From Cepaea nemoralis (lineage: Eukaryota > Mollusca > Gastropoda > Stylommatophora > Helicidae), in NCBI GenBank assembly GCA_014155875.1, contig JACEFZ010028308.1, positions 62,001 through 126,000 on the forward strand: 64,000 nucleotides of DNA, given 5' to 3'. The notes under the pieces are model-generated. The model worked only from the letters and a program-made list of their open reading frames with translations, ran no database searches and was not told where the DNA came from. Made by a program: the position numbers and the translations under genes. This document shows, one piece after another, positions 43,870 to 55,971 of the stretch (within the stretch, counting starts at the first letter, position 1; each line of letters begins with the position of its first letter).

Positions 43870-44140
43870 AATCATCTTGTCTAGGTATCATCATCACGTG
43901 TCATGCCAAATGTCGAAGACGTTGACGTATCTCCGCAGCTCTAGGTCCCCAGTGTTCTAGGTTAGTTGCATTGATGTTATTCCTTTATGCCAGTCTTAGA
44001 CCATCCATCATCGTTTTTCTTGGTCTGCCTCTACTACCGCGGGTATTTCCAGTCGTCACGATAGTTTTCGATACGTCTCCTTACATTACAAGACAAAAGA
44101 ACAGTTCTTGTGTCTTTTTATAGCTTGAAATACTGTTCTA
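43870..44140 (-). mobile_element. Degraded LINE C-terminal fragment
   Basis: The + strand reads tctaggtatcatcatcacgt, catcatcgtttttcttggtc and tgcctctactaccgcgggta, parallel to the 3' end of LINE-alpha (ttctcttggtctgcctctgc at 3366). Many stops. A low-identity, old copy. Confidence 0.55.
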
Positions 44141-44434
44141 CGTGCATTATCCCTTTAAGTGACTCGTTAGTTAAATACACAGACGCCGTATATAAAATAT
44201 TACACGATTTCTTGCATGGCATATTTAGCCGCATCTATCGTCAGGTGCATACTTCAGAGGTTTATATCATGTTATGTGAACAAGTGAATGAGACTTGGGC
44301 TGAAATATGATGTACATACATGGTCGCTGATATTGCGCGAATATATAGAACGTTGTATCCACGGAAGTCTAACGGTTGGCGGGAAGTCCTTCTGCTTACA
44401 TAGTAACGGCTGGAATTCATTAATGTTTAATGCT
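44141..44434. other. Spacer, nothing recognised
   Basis: AT-rich, with no match. Confidence 0.5.
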
Positions 44435-44590
44435 TCGATATATATTCTTTAGTTACTCTGGCATTCCAAGGTGTTCACAACAACGTCTCAGAAACCACAT
44501 CCCCGTTGCTTCCAAGCTGATTGTAATTTGTTCGTTCACATTGCATGATTCACTGCCATACAGCAGGACAGGTTTTATATAGCTTAAAAC
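44435..44590 (-). mobile_element. LINE-alpha fragment
   Basis: agttactctggcattccaag, tctcagaaaccacatccccg and gattcactgccatacagcag match the 3535-3655 segment of the first LINE-alpha copy. Confidence 0.8.
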
Positions 44591-44597
44591 AAAGAAT

Positions 44598-44665
44598 ATT
44601 GCATATCCTTAGCAGGACATTGCAGTCACCTCCATGTTGATTTTCTGGAAAATATTTACGTTCAT
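44598..44665 (-). mobile_element. SINE-A 3' fragment
   Basis: ttgcatatccttagcaggac, attgcagtcacctccatgtt is the reverse complement of the SINE-A 3' end. It abuts the LINE-alpha fragment. Confidence 0.7.
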
Positions 44666-44699
44666 TTGTTTGCCGTTGCTTTTTTTTTAGTGAGAAGTA

Positions 44700-46400
44700 A
44701 CCGTGCACCCCATGTCTGGTATTGTCTCTTGGTGCACCCTTTCTCTGTTATTGTCTGTAGGGTGCACCCTTTGTCTGTTATTGTCTCTTTGTGCAGCCAT
44801 TGTCTGTTATTGTCTCTTTGTGCAGCCATTGTCTGTTATTGTCTCTTTGTGCACCTCGTGTCTGTTATTGTCTCTTTGTGCAGCCATTGTCTGTTATTGT
44901 CTCTGTGTGCAGCCATTGTCTGTTATTGTCTCTGTGTGCACCTCGTGTCTGTTATTGTCTCTTTCTGCAGCCATTGTCTGTTATTGTCTCTTTGTGCAGC
45001 CATTGTCTGTTATTGTCTCTGTGTGCAGCCATTGTCTGTTATTGTCTCTTTGTGCAGCCATTGTCTGTTATTGTCTCTGTGTGCACCTCGTGTCTGTTAT
45101 TGTCTCTTTGTGCAGCTATTGTCTATTATTGTCTCTGTGTGCAGCCATTGTCTGTTATTGTCTCTTTGTGCAGCCATTGTCTCTTTCTGCAGCCATTGTC
45201 TGTTATTGTCTCTTTGTGCAGCCTTTGTCTGTTATTGTCTCTGTGTGCAGCCATTGTCTGTTATTGTCTCTTTGTGCAGCCATTGTCTGTTATTGTCTCT
45301 TTGTGCAGCCATTGTCTGTTATTGTCTCTGTGTGCACCTCGTGTCTGTTATTGTCTCTTTGTGCAGCTATTGTCTATTATTGTCTCTGTATGCAGCCATT
45401 GTCTGTTATTGTCTCTGTGTGCACCTCGTGTCTGTTATTGTCTCTTTGTGCAGCCATTGTCTGTTATTGTCTCTGTGTGCAGCCATTGTCTGTTATTGTC
45501 TCTGTTTGCAGCCATTGTCTGTTATTGCCTCTTGGTGACCTCATGTCTGTTATTGTCTCTTTGTGCAGCCATTGTCTGTTATTGTCTCTTGGTGCACCTC
45601 GTGTCTGTTATTGTCTCTGTTTGCAGCTATTGTCTGTTATTGCCTCTTGGTGACCTCATGTCTGTTATTGTCTCTTTGTGCAGTCATTGTCTGTTATTGT
45701 CTCTTGGTGCACCTCGTGTCTGTTATTGTCTCTGTGTGCAGCCATTGTCTGTTATTGTCTCTGTGTGCAGCCATTGTCTGTTATTGTCTCTTTGTGCACC
45801 TCGTGTCTGTTATTGTCTCTGTGTGCAGCCATTGTCTGTTATTGTCTCTTTGTGCACCTCGTGTCTGTTATTGTCTCTTTGTGCAGCCATTGTCTGTTAT
45901 TGTCTCTTTGTGCACCTCGTGTCTGTTATTGTCTCTTTATGCAGCCATTGTCTGTTATTGTCTCTTTGAGCACCTCGTGTTTGTTATTGTCTCTTTGTGC
46001 AGCCATTGCCTGTTATTGTCTCTTTGTGCAGCCATTGTCTGTTATTGTCTCTTTGTGCAGCCATTGTCTGTTATTGTCTCTTTGTGCACCTCGTGTTTGT
46101 TATTGTCTCTTTGTGCAGCCATTGTCTGTTAATGTCTCTTTGTGCACCTCGTGTCTGTTATTGTCTCTTTGTGCAGCCATTGTCTGTTATTGTCTCTTTG
46201 TGCACCTCGTGTCTGTTATTGTCTCTTTGTTCAGCCATTGTCTGTTTTTGCCTCTTGGTGCACCTCGTGTCTGTTATTGTCTCTGTGTGCACCTATTGTC
46301 TGTTATTGTCTCTGTGTGCACCTATTGTCTGTTTTTGTCTCTTGGTGCACCCCATGTCTGTTATTGTCTCTTGGTTATCCTATGTCTGGTATTGTCTCTT
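44700..46400. repeat. 29-bp minisatellite, about 58 units
   Basis: The unit ctgttattgtctctttgtgc ends in agccattgt (type A) or acctcgtgt (type B), with ctttg/ctgtg/cttgg variants. A and B units occur in recurring orders, so higher-order blocks exist. Since 29 is not a multiple of three and the unit lacks stops, all three + frames stay open (up to 392 residues). These are artefacts. Looser relatives continue to about 46560. Confidence 0.95.
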
Positions 46401-46447
46401 TTCTGGTCGTAACCGTGCTGGAATAGACACATGGCAAACGTCAATTC

Positions 46448-46451
46448 ATTG

Positions 46452-46482
<31 letters not shown>

Positions 46483-46900
46483 GTCTCTTCCTGCACCTCA
46501 TGTCTGTTATTCTCACCTGGTGCCTCCCATGTCTATTATTACCCCATGGTACACTCTGTTATTGTCTTTCATTTTATGTGCTGTCTGTTATCGGTACAAG
46601 ATTACATATTCATTCTTCGTGTGCGTGCTTTTTGTCTCTTATCCCTGTCATTTCGTCACCCCTGTATCTATCTCACACATTCGTTCCATTGTTTGTCTCT
46701 TATCCCCCGTGTTTTCGTTACCCCTGTAACTTTCACACGCTTACATTTGTTTCGGCAGCAAAGTGTAACTCAGTCATCACGGAGATAAAAAAAATAAAGC
46801 TGGTTGATATGATGATTTTCTTGGCGTGTCACCTCACCTCACCTGTCTTTCTATTCTGATTCACGCAGGTCTGTTCTGTTCGTGCTATGTCAAGCGGAGA
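46448..46900. repeat. (GAA)n run and decayed edge of the 29-bp array
   Basis: (GAA)n at 46450-46482 interrupts text such as cacctcatgtctgttattct, which is recognisably the 29-bp unit. The remainder (to 46720) carries gtctcttatccc repeats. Confidence 0.6.
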
Positions 46901-47374
46901 TTGTTCTTGTTGTAAGGGCAGTATTGTGCGCAGAAGATTGTCGCAATTGTCAGTGGCATTAAAAGTGCACGACTTAACATAGGGATTACCTCTGAGCGGG
47001 AAAACGGTATAGGTAAATGTTGATCTATATCAGATACTGCCTTTGTGTTGTGAAGTGATAGGCTTTCACATATTTTAGGTAAAGAATATTAGATGGGGTG
47101 GCTGGTTCTCTTTCTGATCGCCTTCCTTCCGCAGAACATTTCCAGACAAACCTAGTATTGTCTGTTAGTCATTGTTGTGAGATTGGGGTCGACACGAGCC
47201 GTATTGATCGGAAGAGATCATCTTTTGTCTGCTGGGGATTGATCCAGGACCACCACCGCGGCATGCACGCGTTGTAGCTACTATGCCACCGTGTCTCGTT
47301 CTCTATATTTAGGAACATGGAAAGGAGAGACACATAGTCAGACTGCTTCTGATACCATTAGTATCGGGGCTCTT
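46901..47374. other. Spacer with tRNA-like head on - (47205-47300)
   Basis: On the minus strand acggtggcatagtagctaca followed by gtggtcctggatcaatcccc has A- and B-box spacing like the other SINE heads. No complete cloverleaf. Confidence 0.45.
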
Positions 47375-47462
47375 CTCTGGCTGTGGCAGATGAGGACGGA
47401 TATGGGAACGTCCCGAGTGCTGTGATGTCGGTTTTTGACTCAACTCAACTCAACTGTGTAGG
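47375..47462 (+). repeat. R3 repeat family with (CAACT)n tail, copy 1
   Basis: cagatgaggacggatatggg, aacgtcccgagtgctgtgat, gtcggtttttgactcaactc, ending caactcaactgtg. The same arrangement is found at 54594-54715 and 62203-62283. Confidence 0.75.
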
Positions 47463-47488
47463 GGATCGCATACATCCCCTATACCATC

Positions 47489-48560
<1,072 letters not shown>

Positions 48561-48589
48561 GCATGATGCTTTGATGTCCTGTATCCACT

Positions 48590-48785
48590 TTATACCACTT
48601 ATCTGCCCACCGATGGTCGTGTGTTTGAATACTCTTGCCAAGCTATTTTTATGTTTTTATTTGACCTGGTCTCCCCATCAATTCTTCCTTAAATTCGTAC
48701 CAGAAAATGTTATTGGAAATAAAGGCAGCCGGTGTGGCATCGTCCACATCACTTATCGAATGCTGACTGGTCTATAAAGATTACT
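48590..48785 (+). mobile_element. SINE-C copy, head degraded
   Basis: gatggtcgtgtgtttgaata marks the B-box side. Body: gttattggaaataaaggcag, ccggtgtggcatcgtccaca and gaatgctgactggtctataa. Confidence 0.65.
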
Positions 48786-49635
48786 GACATTAATTAGCAC
48801 CATGTACCCAGAACGACTCAATGCGCGTTAGAAGGGTCGTTTACTCTTACTGTGTCCTCCAGTTAATCGTTATATGTTGTTACCTGGGTGTTAGATTTAT
48901 TTACTTAATCTAAGTCGTTACCAAGTCACTCGAGGATCTTCTCCGTGACTATATGTTGTGTTTTGTGTATGTATGTGTTTGCTAATGAAGGCTTGTCGCC
49001 GCAACGTCCTGTATGTGTCGTAATTCTGTTCTATAAAGCTGCATTACTGTCGTGTCCTCCTTTAAAGTGTCGTCCCTGGAGTGAGGAGATCCGACACCCA
49101 CATTATAATATTATTTTTTTTCCCCTCAATATTCTGGAGAATCCACCAGCTTCCGTCCAACACACTCCATCAGCCTATGGACACCTTTTCCTATCACTCT
49201 CACACTGTCGTACTGTGCCCCCTTCTCATACTTCCCCAACGCAACATACTCAACAACTCTTGCTTCTAGAAATTAATAAAGATTAATTTATTAACATAAA
49301 AGTGTAACGTGTATGAGACGTGTATGCGAAGAAAATGTGTGACGTGTTCTATAAAGTGTGTAGACTCTGTCTCTCAGACATCAACTCAGTCAGCTGATCA
49401 CAGCAAAGATAGACCACAGCACGTTACGTCAGAACAAGTACGTCTCACCCGTTGCCGGAACCATCTTGCCGGATAATGCTTTGCCTCTGTAGACCTCTGG
49501 TAATCCAATTTCATGAACATCCGAAATAGACACCGGTGGTATTAACAGTTAATCATGGACCGGTTGCACTCTACACAATGTCCGTTCCTAATGTTCCTAA
49601 ACAAACTGCACAAGTCTTTTGCAGTGTGTACGCAG
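48786..49635. other. Non-coding, nothing recognised
   Basis: Short frames only. 49130-49270 is C-rich with no motif. Confidence 0.5.
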
Positions 49636-49706
49636 TTAGTTAGTTAGTTAGTTAGTCGACAGATCATCCTCGTTGCACATCGAACCACTCAGTTCATAAG
49701 GGCTAC
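49636..49706 (+). repeat. R2 repeat family, 5' part (copy 2)
   Basis: (GTTA)n, gtcgacagatcatcctcgtt, gcacatcgaaccactcagtt and cataagggc match 11097-11175, then the copy stops. Confidence 0.75.
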
Positions 49707-51065
49707 TTACTAATGTTAATTGTTACTGTACTGGATTGATCCTCACTCGTGTCTATCCAGCCTCACATATAATGTCATGTGTTCTATTACACGAGATTAT
49801 ATAACTCTAGGTAACTATTAGACCCAATGTCTTCAGCCCGCCACCACTGTCTGATGATGTGTGGTGCATCAGTACGCATCACTCACTTTGGTGAATCAAC
49901 CTGCTTTTAGCTTTCAGTTACGTTCTGTCTGCACTTTATTGATGGTTGAACGGGTGTTCTTCCGAATGGGTTTTTTTAAAAACTTGTTGAGTTTCCTTGG
50001 ATCTGGTAGGGAACCTTAAATGGCACTACTGCAGTCCTATAAATCATATCTACATCTGCCATATAGGCACGTGTAAAATTAAGTCACTAATTAACACACG
50101 GTAGATATTATTTCCACTGGCACTGCAGTGCCCTGCACTCTGTCTAGAGCATTATTCAAGTCCACCCTAGTTGATCTCAACTCGAGTTTATATGGCAAAC
50201 TACCAAAGTTGTCCACGTGACGTTATCCTTTACTCCCCCACACAGGTGGCACAGTGGCAAATCATCCCCTGTCAAGAACTATTTTCCTGGCTTAAATCCT
50301 GTCAAAGTTGTCAGTAATTGCCTAGATTCTCAAAACAAGCCAGCTAGTTTCTGTAAACTCCCAACAAAGAGTTTCGATACCAAGCTGCCAATCATCTTGA
50401 TGTTCCGGAAACCAAGAATTGACAGATGCACTGTTTTCCGTACTAGGTACTTCCGTTTTACATCTGCCCCTGTGATCTCACGGCTTCCATCTGCATTCAA
50501 ATGTTGACAAACTTGTCACTCTTCTGTTCCGTGGTGACAATCCCAGCAGCCATTTCCGTCTGATGTCCGGCAGTATAGATGACAAACGGAACCATTCCAT
50601 ATCCTTCTCCCTCACCACCAAATGTGTTTATGGGCTGACACGATGTAACCTGTACAACTGTGTTTACTCTGTTAGTACAAATAGATGTCGCTGGTCGATC
50701 GTCCGCTTAATCCGAAAATCCTCTGTAATAATCAACCGGATAAACACACGGTTTCATTTTGTGACAATTACTTTGTGTTATTTTATATTGTGACCATATA
50801 CCCAGAAAGACCCCAGGCTTCGTGTGGGTCGACCCATACCCCGTCTTCTAGGACCTTTCCTTCCATGACTTGTCTGTCCAAGCCACTGTGCCATTCGATG
50901 CGGCCACAGTATTTGTTTCCCAGATATGGTGTTAATAAGCCAGTGTTCTTCGAAGGTCAGATCGTGTAGGGATCCAGTGGTTGTTGTGTCCTGTTTTAGC
51001 CCCGGATTGCGGACAAAGGGCAGAAGAAGAAAGTTTGCCGGTAACCGGCCTTTGTACCTTAGGGG
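49707..51065. other. Non-coding; possible tRNA-like head near 50245
   Basis: About 50240-50310 has ggtggcacagtggcaaatca and ggcttaaatcc, a weak A/B-box pair. Otherwise nothing was recognised over 1.3 kb. Two frames of 76-96 residues lack motifs. Confidence 0.45.
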
Positions 51066-51945
51066 CTATTGAAACGAGCTGTTTCACATTTCCCCGACAC
51101 GCCGAGTCTATAGTTCGAAATCAGCTGCATTTGGAAGCAGACAACCTTGCGTTGATTTTTATGGTATTGTAACAGAGTAGCCCCTGGGAAAGAGGATACT
51201 GGCGGAAGAAGAATATTAGCATGAACTGAAAAATAGGAAATGCGCGTACTTGCTTCTTTGGGCACGAAAGTGCACCAAAGAGTATTTACGTAGAGAAATT
51301 GGGGGGATGACGAAAGATTGTCAACAACAACAACTTCGTTGGTGACAAGGGGAGTTTGGAATCGGCCTTCTACCAGGTTAGACGCGTGTTTCAGGAGTAG
51401 ATCCGTTCTGGTTAACATTGAGAAGAAGTAGTCTTAATTCATATAATATTATGTCAATTGAAAGAGGTTTTAATGACGTGAGGATGCTGTTTTCGAATAC
51501 AATGCCCATTGTTGGTCATGATTATACTGCTTGTTTGTGAGCATTAAATAAATGATGGAAACGTCCGAGGTGGAAGTTGTTAAGTTCTTCCAGTGTTGAG
51601 TTCGCAGTATGTTTGCAGAGTTATGGATCACCTGAAAGTCAAACATCACACACACAACGCAGAAGACATCCTTATCGTGAACGAAGCACGGTGCTACCAC
51701 TATCACGGTTAAACGGCCATAACATCAATAAGATGGAGTTGAAACTTCGAGGTCACCCTGGAATGAGCCACTATGGGCCAAATGGTGGAACGCATGCCGC
51801 GTGTCAGCACTGTTACAGTATGAGTCGTCGGCTGTTCAGAAAGACATGACAAACTATTGAATTAAAATTGTCCAGTAAATAAAAACTAATAAATGATGGG
51901 ATTGACTGCAACGTTGTGTAAAGGACAAAGAGCTAACTTTACGTT
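51066..51945 (+). mobile_element. SINE-A, split by an LTR-like insertion
   Basis: The 5' part (51066-51167) has a B-box-like tagttcgaaatcagctgc and ttggaagcagacaaccttgc, reaching atggtat. The 3' part starts gtatgagtcgtcggctgttc at 51818 and runs through gattgactgcaacg to about 51945. The 4-bp gtat flanks the insert. Confidence 0.85.
51168..51817. mobile_element. Probable solo LTR (650 bp)
   Basis: Starts TGTAACAG and ends CTGTTACA (an 8-bp perfect inverted pair of the TG...CA form), with the 4-bp TSD gtat at 51164-51167 and 51818-51821. No coding capacity. An AATAAA lies near 51546 on +. The ends resemble those of the gypsy-like element at 32434-37706 (TGTAGCAG...CTGTTATA), but the body is longer and different. 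A MITE is the alternative. Confidence 0.75.
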
Positions 51946-52585
51946 TGCTTTTGCTTTATGAACTGCCAACGATCTTACCTTTGTGAATATCAACGCAAAG
52001 CGACCTACAGTTGGCTTTGAACCCGGTGTATCGGTCATTGTGAGAGTGCGTTCACAATCCCTGACCCACAGACAATAACAACTCGAGAACCGCTGAGCCA
52101 CAAAATACTGACTGTCATTATGCAGATTTGAAGGGGGAACGGGGTCATTCAAGTGAAGGGTGGTAGCACGTGCCTTGATTTTAACAACGAAACATCCAGA
52201 AAGAAAGCAAAAAAACCATGCATTCCAAGAGAAGAGAATTGATTTAATCTTCTAAATTCTGGGTTTACATACAGAGTGCTTACTCTATGCCTCGATGTCT
52301 GGACTCCAAGGCACTGTAAAGGACTCGAAGGCACTGTAAAAGACGCGAAATGCGGTTCGTGTTCTTTGTTCTTCCTGCTGTATGTGTTGTAAATATGGAT
52401 TGGTTCGGTCGATTCTTGTCTGTTATTGGTCTTACTGCCATCGTCTTACTGGTGGGACAAGTCCCATGCAGAACGTCACGTCACTTTCAATTTATATAGA
52501 TTTTAGTAACTTCGATTTTCGCTATTTCTTGTTCTTACTGAGTGTGTTATAAATATACATTTTTTATTACTTCAGTCCTGACTGA
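51946..52585. other. Non-coding; possible tRNA-like head on - near 52020
   Basis: On the minus strand near 52110-52015, gtggctcagcggttctcgag and gattgtgaacgc have a weak SINE-head look. A 20-bp duplication, actccaaggcactgtaaagg / actcgaaggcactgtaaaag, lies at about 52304-52341. Confidence 0.4.
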
Positions 52586-52913
52586 CTGGCACCTTGCCGT
52601 CTTGACAGACGATAGTTTGTTACATTGTGCTTCAAAAACAGGCATAATAACTACAACCCATGGTGGTAGCGAATGTGACTGACCAGACTAATTCGCGCGG
52701 TAAATGTTCGTCCACATTGTATGCATATGAACACATTGTCATTTCCACTAACACGCACCAACTGACATCTCACACGCTCAGTGTATGACCTATCTGCAAT
52801 AATTTTCCCCTTTGCCTTTATTCCATTCCTGATCTTCGCCCTCCGTGCAACACGATCAGCGGCGACTTACTCCCAAGGTGCATTATTAGTGCCTGTATCA
52901 ATCATGTAGCAGA

Positions 52914-52996
52914 GGGCGACCCCTAGATCTGTTACCCATAGATCTGTTACCCATACATCTGTTACCCATACATCTGTTACCCATACATCTGTTATC
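52914..52996. repeat. 15-bp tandem expansion inside RTE coding sequence
   Basis: Five units of atctgttacccatac (15 bp, five codons, so the frame is kept). The related RTE copy at 17282-17303 has only cagatgggtaagagatctca at this place. Confidence 0.85.
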
Positions 52997-53015
52997 CGTC
53001 TGTAATTCACCAAAA

Positions 53016-53264
53016 GCCTATTCCGTGGCGAAGACGTTACGGACGCAGTTCGTAATCCCGCATACCGCGTTCGAAACTGCTGCGGGCGATTTGGCAGCAG
53101 ACTGTCTTGCTTTGGTTTTTTTATGAAATAGTGTAAGTACCGGTCGTTTAAAAAGTAATGGCAAACTACTGAACGTAAAATTGCCCATGAATCACGAACA
53201 GCCAAAAAAAAATGCTGGGGTTGACTGCTACGCCCTGTAAAGGTTATGCAACTAACTTGTTTTT
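53016..53264 (+). mobile_element. SINE-A with 12-bp TSD inside the RTE copy
   Basis: aattcaccaaaa at 53004-53015 and again at 53265-53276. Head ttccgtggcgaagacgttac, B-box gcgttcgaaactgctgcggg, body gcaaactactgaacgtaaaa, ending gttatgcaactaacttg. 249 bp, the best-defined SINE-A copy. Confidence 0.92.
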
Positions 53265-53754
53265 AATTCACCAAAAAAGGGTGTCCTTTAGTATTCACCC
53301 TTGTCATCCTCCTAATGCATCCTATCCATCAAAGTCTACGAAAAATGAGCATGGATCACACAACCTGATCTTTCCGATATTTCAGTATTTGTGATCTTGC
53401 CACTTAATAACAAATATTCTTCGCTGACTCCGCGTATAGAAGCTGTTTAAACGCTTCTATTTGTATCGGTAAGTTGGTCAGGTCTAACTGCCATAGAGTA
53501 CTAAGGACAGGCTTATAAGACCAGGATCTTTGGTCTAGCAATAAGCTTCCTGTTCTCCCAGGCTCTCTTTGTTGACCTATTCGTTGTTGTTGCTGCCTTA
53601 CTAATCCTTATGTTGATTGATTTAATCAACTAGGGATAATTTATTGTTAACCTCTGATACAAGCTGTATTGTTATATAGATTGTAACAACCAAGAATGTC
53701 TTGTATTGTCCTTATTGTACATGTTAAAGAATGTTATTTGCTTCTTGTCCTCTA

Positions 53755-53975
53755 TTGTTCTCGTCCACAATGGGTGCACGTGAACACATGGTCATTTCCA
53801 CCATCACGCACCATCTTACGTCTGACAAGCTCAGTGTGTGATCTATCTGCGATCATTTTCTCCTTTGTCTTTATTCCATTTCTGATCTTTACCCTCCATG
53901 CAACACGTTTGTCGGCGACTTGCTCCCAATGTGCAATATCAATGCCTGTATCAATCATGTCCCGCTTAAATACAT
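53755..53975 (-). mobile_element. Second RTE C-terminal fragment
   Basis: A 68-residue frame: GIDIAHWEQVADKRVAWRVK, RNGIKTKEKMIADRSHTEL and the first half of the finger (FTCTHCGR). Closer to the copy at 16463-17594 than the adjacent 52590-53640 copy is. Confidence 0.8.
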
Positions 53976-54184
53976 CTATATATATTTAATAAATTCGATT
54001 CTCGCTCTTTCTAGCTCTTACTGTATGATTTATAACTATAGAGTTTTAGGTCATACTCAATTGTGTTTGTCCTATGGGTTCAAATAAAAAGAATTTACGG
54101 TTATAATATTTTTACATTTGCTCAACGTGTGCCCTAATGAGCGCCAGTGTCTTTCCCGCACATCTGGATTCACTGAAGTATGTC

Positions 54185-54450
54185 TTGTTCTCTCTTTCTT
54201 CCTCCTCTCCTCTCTCTCTCTCTCAATCTCTTCTTTCTCGCACGCAAGCTCTCTCTCCCCCTCGCACTATCTCTCTCTTCTCTCTCTCTTTTCTCTCTTC
54301 TCTCTCTCTCTCTCTCTCCCTCTCTCTCTCTCGAGCGCTTTCTCGCTCGCTCGCTCTCTCCTCTCTTTCACTCTCTTCTCTCTCTCTCTTCTCTCTCTCT
54401 CTTCTCTCTCTCTTCTCTCTCTCTTCTCTCTCTCTCTTCTCTCTCTTATC

Positions 54451-54539
<89 letters not shown>
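54185..54539. repeat. (CT)n tract with TTCT interruptions
   Basis: About 350 bp. Blocks of tctctctcttc repeat at roughly 12-17 bp spacing. Confidence 0.95.
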
Positions 54540-54541
<2 letters not shown>

Positions 54542-54593
54542 TCCGCATTAGTGATTCTGGCATACACATATTGCAACTCTTCGCTGGTAGTTT

Positions 54594-54715
54594 GAGATGA
54601 GGACGGCGATAGTCCCTAGTGCTGCGATGTCGATACTTGGCCCAACTCAACTCGGCTCAACTCAACTCAACTCAACTCAACTCAACTCAACTCGGCTCAG
54701 CTCATCCAGCTTAAC
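54594..54715 (+). repeat. R3 repeat family with (CAACT)n tail, copy 2
   Basis: gagatgaggacggcgatagt, ccctagtgctgcgatgtcga, then a pentanucleotide tail of about eight CAACT/CGGCT units. Confidence 0.78.
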
Positions 54716-55499
54716 TCATCTTATCGATGTGTGGGATGTGTGTGTGTGGGGGGGGTGTAGGGGAGCTGTGTGTATGTGGGGGATGTGTGGGTGGTGGAAT
54801 ATATGTATGCCTGGGGTGTGTGCGTGGCTGGGGGTGTGTGGATGTGTGGTGAGTGGGGGATGTGTCTCATAACATGGTAATACGCATTGTTTATGTTTAC
54901 AACATTCATTTGACAATTTTTTTTCTATGTAGATGCATCATGCACTATTGGTGAACGAAAGATGGGTGACTGGAAGAGCCGAATGTAAGACGGGCCTGCG
55001 TACCCAATTTGTAACCCTTTTAAAATAAAGTTCAATCAATCCATCATTCAATCACTATCTCAACTCAACTCATCCCATCTCAACTCACACTCATCCCATC
55101 TCAACTCACACTCATCCCATCTCATCTCAACTCATCCCATCTCAACTCATACATATGTTGTAAACCTAAACTTTAATCACGTCGAAGCTAGAACCAATGT
55201 GCGCCCATTGCGGTACATAATCATTGAGTGCAGCCAGGCCGTCAGTGTCCCGCTGAATGAGTTGCTCTCACGTGATGGGCTAGGAATAGAAGGATACGAC
55301 ACGGGCAGCTGGCTGGACTGTCGTCGTTGTTAATGTCCTCATTGTATCAACTGTATACACGTTACGCCTGTGGTTAAAGTACCCTGCCTGGGCGCTGGAC
55401 AAGGTTCAATAAGGCAGTACGTAAATAAGCAGAAATGTAAAGAAGACATTAAGATACGAGAGACGTGTTTATGAACCAATAAACCAGAAGGACGAATGC
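54716..55499. other. Spacer with GT-rich and CTCAACTCATCCCAT repeats
   Basis: GTGTG/GGGG-rich 54730-54865. 55055-55150 holds several ctcatcccatctcaactcac units, possibly evolved from an R3 tail. Confidence 0.6.
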
Positions 55500-55760
55500 A
55501 GTGGTTACAGAAGAAGGAGGAGAAGAAGAAGCAGCAGCAGAAGGACGTGGAGGAGGAGAAGAACAAGAAGCAAAAGGAGGAGACACGCAGCTGCAGAGAA
55601 AGAAGAAGAAGAAGAAGAAGAAGAAGAAGAAGAACTGCAGAGAAAGAAGAAAAATAATAAGAAGCGCAGCAGCAGAGAAAGAAGAGGAAGAAAAAGAAAA
55701 ATGATAAGAAGCGCAGCAGCAGAGAAATAAGAAGAAGGAAAAGAAAAATAAGAAGAAGCG
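55500..55760. repeat. Purine-rich GAA/GAG tract
   Basis: Imperfect (GAA)n with two larger repeats of gaagcgcagcagcagagaaa. Confidence 0.85.
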
Positions 55761-55971
55761 ACTTTTTTAGACTCCCTATATCTTGAATTAGTCGTTGTTG
55801 TATTCTATCAAAAGCTCTCTCCGTGGCGAAGTAGTCATGCCGTTTGCCTCGCGCCCCGTAGGTTGTGGGTTCGATTCCGGGCTACGTCTTTCGGTTCACG
55901 AGTGCATATTTCTCGGAGACTCCTGGGGGATCGTCTCCGGAGCTACTGAGTTCGTGTTTTGTGGGATGCTT

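Larger units (their letters stand above)
52590..53640 (-). mobile_element. RTE-type LINE 3' half, split by a SINE
   Basis: Minus-strand blocks in order from 53640: KLSLVD-like, ENRKLIARPKILVL-like, a gap with stops, then (after the SINE) a FGELQTD joint, TGTNNAPWE, RARRAKIRNGIKAKGKIIAD-like, and a C-terminal finger with CxxC and HIRYHH (52660-52735). It parallels 16860-17594. It is broken by stops, a SINE and a 15-bp repeat expansion. Confidence 0.8.

Noticed and set aside
44666..46452. Five overlapping + frames of 150-392 residues
   Set aside because: Products of a stop-free 29-bp unit read in all three frames.
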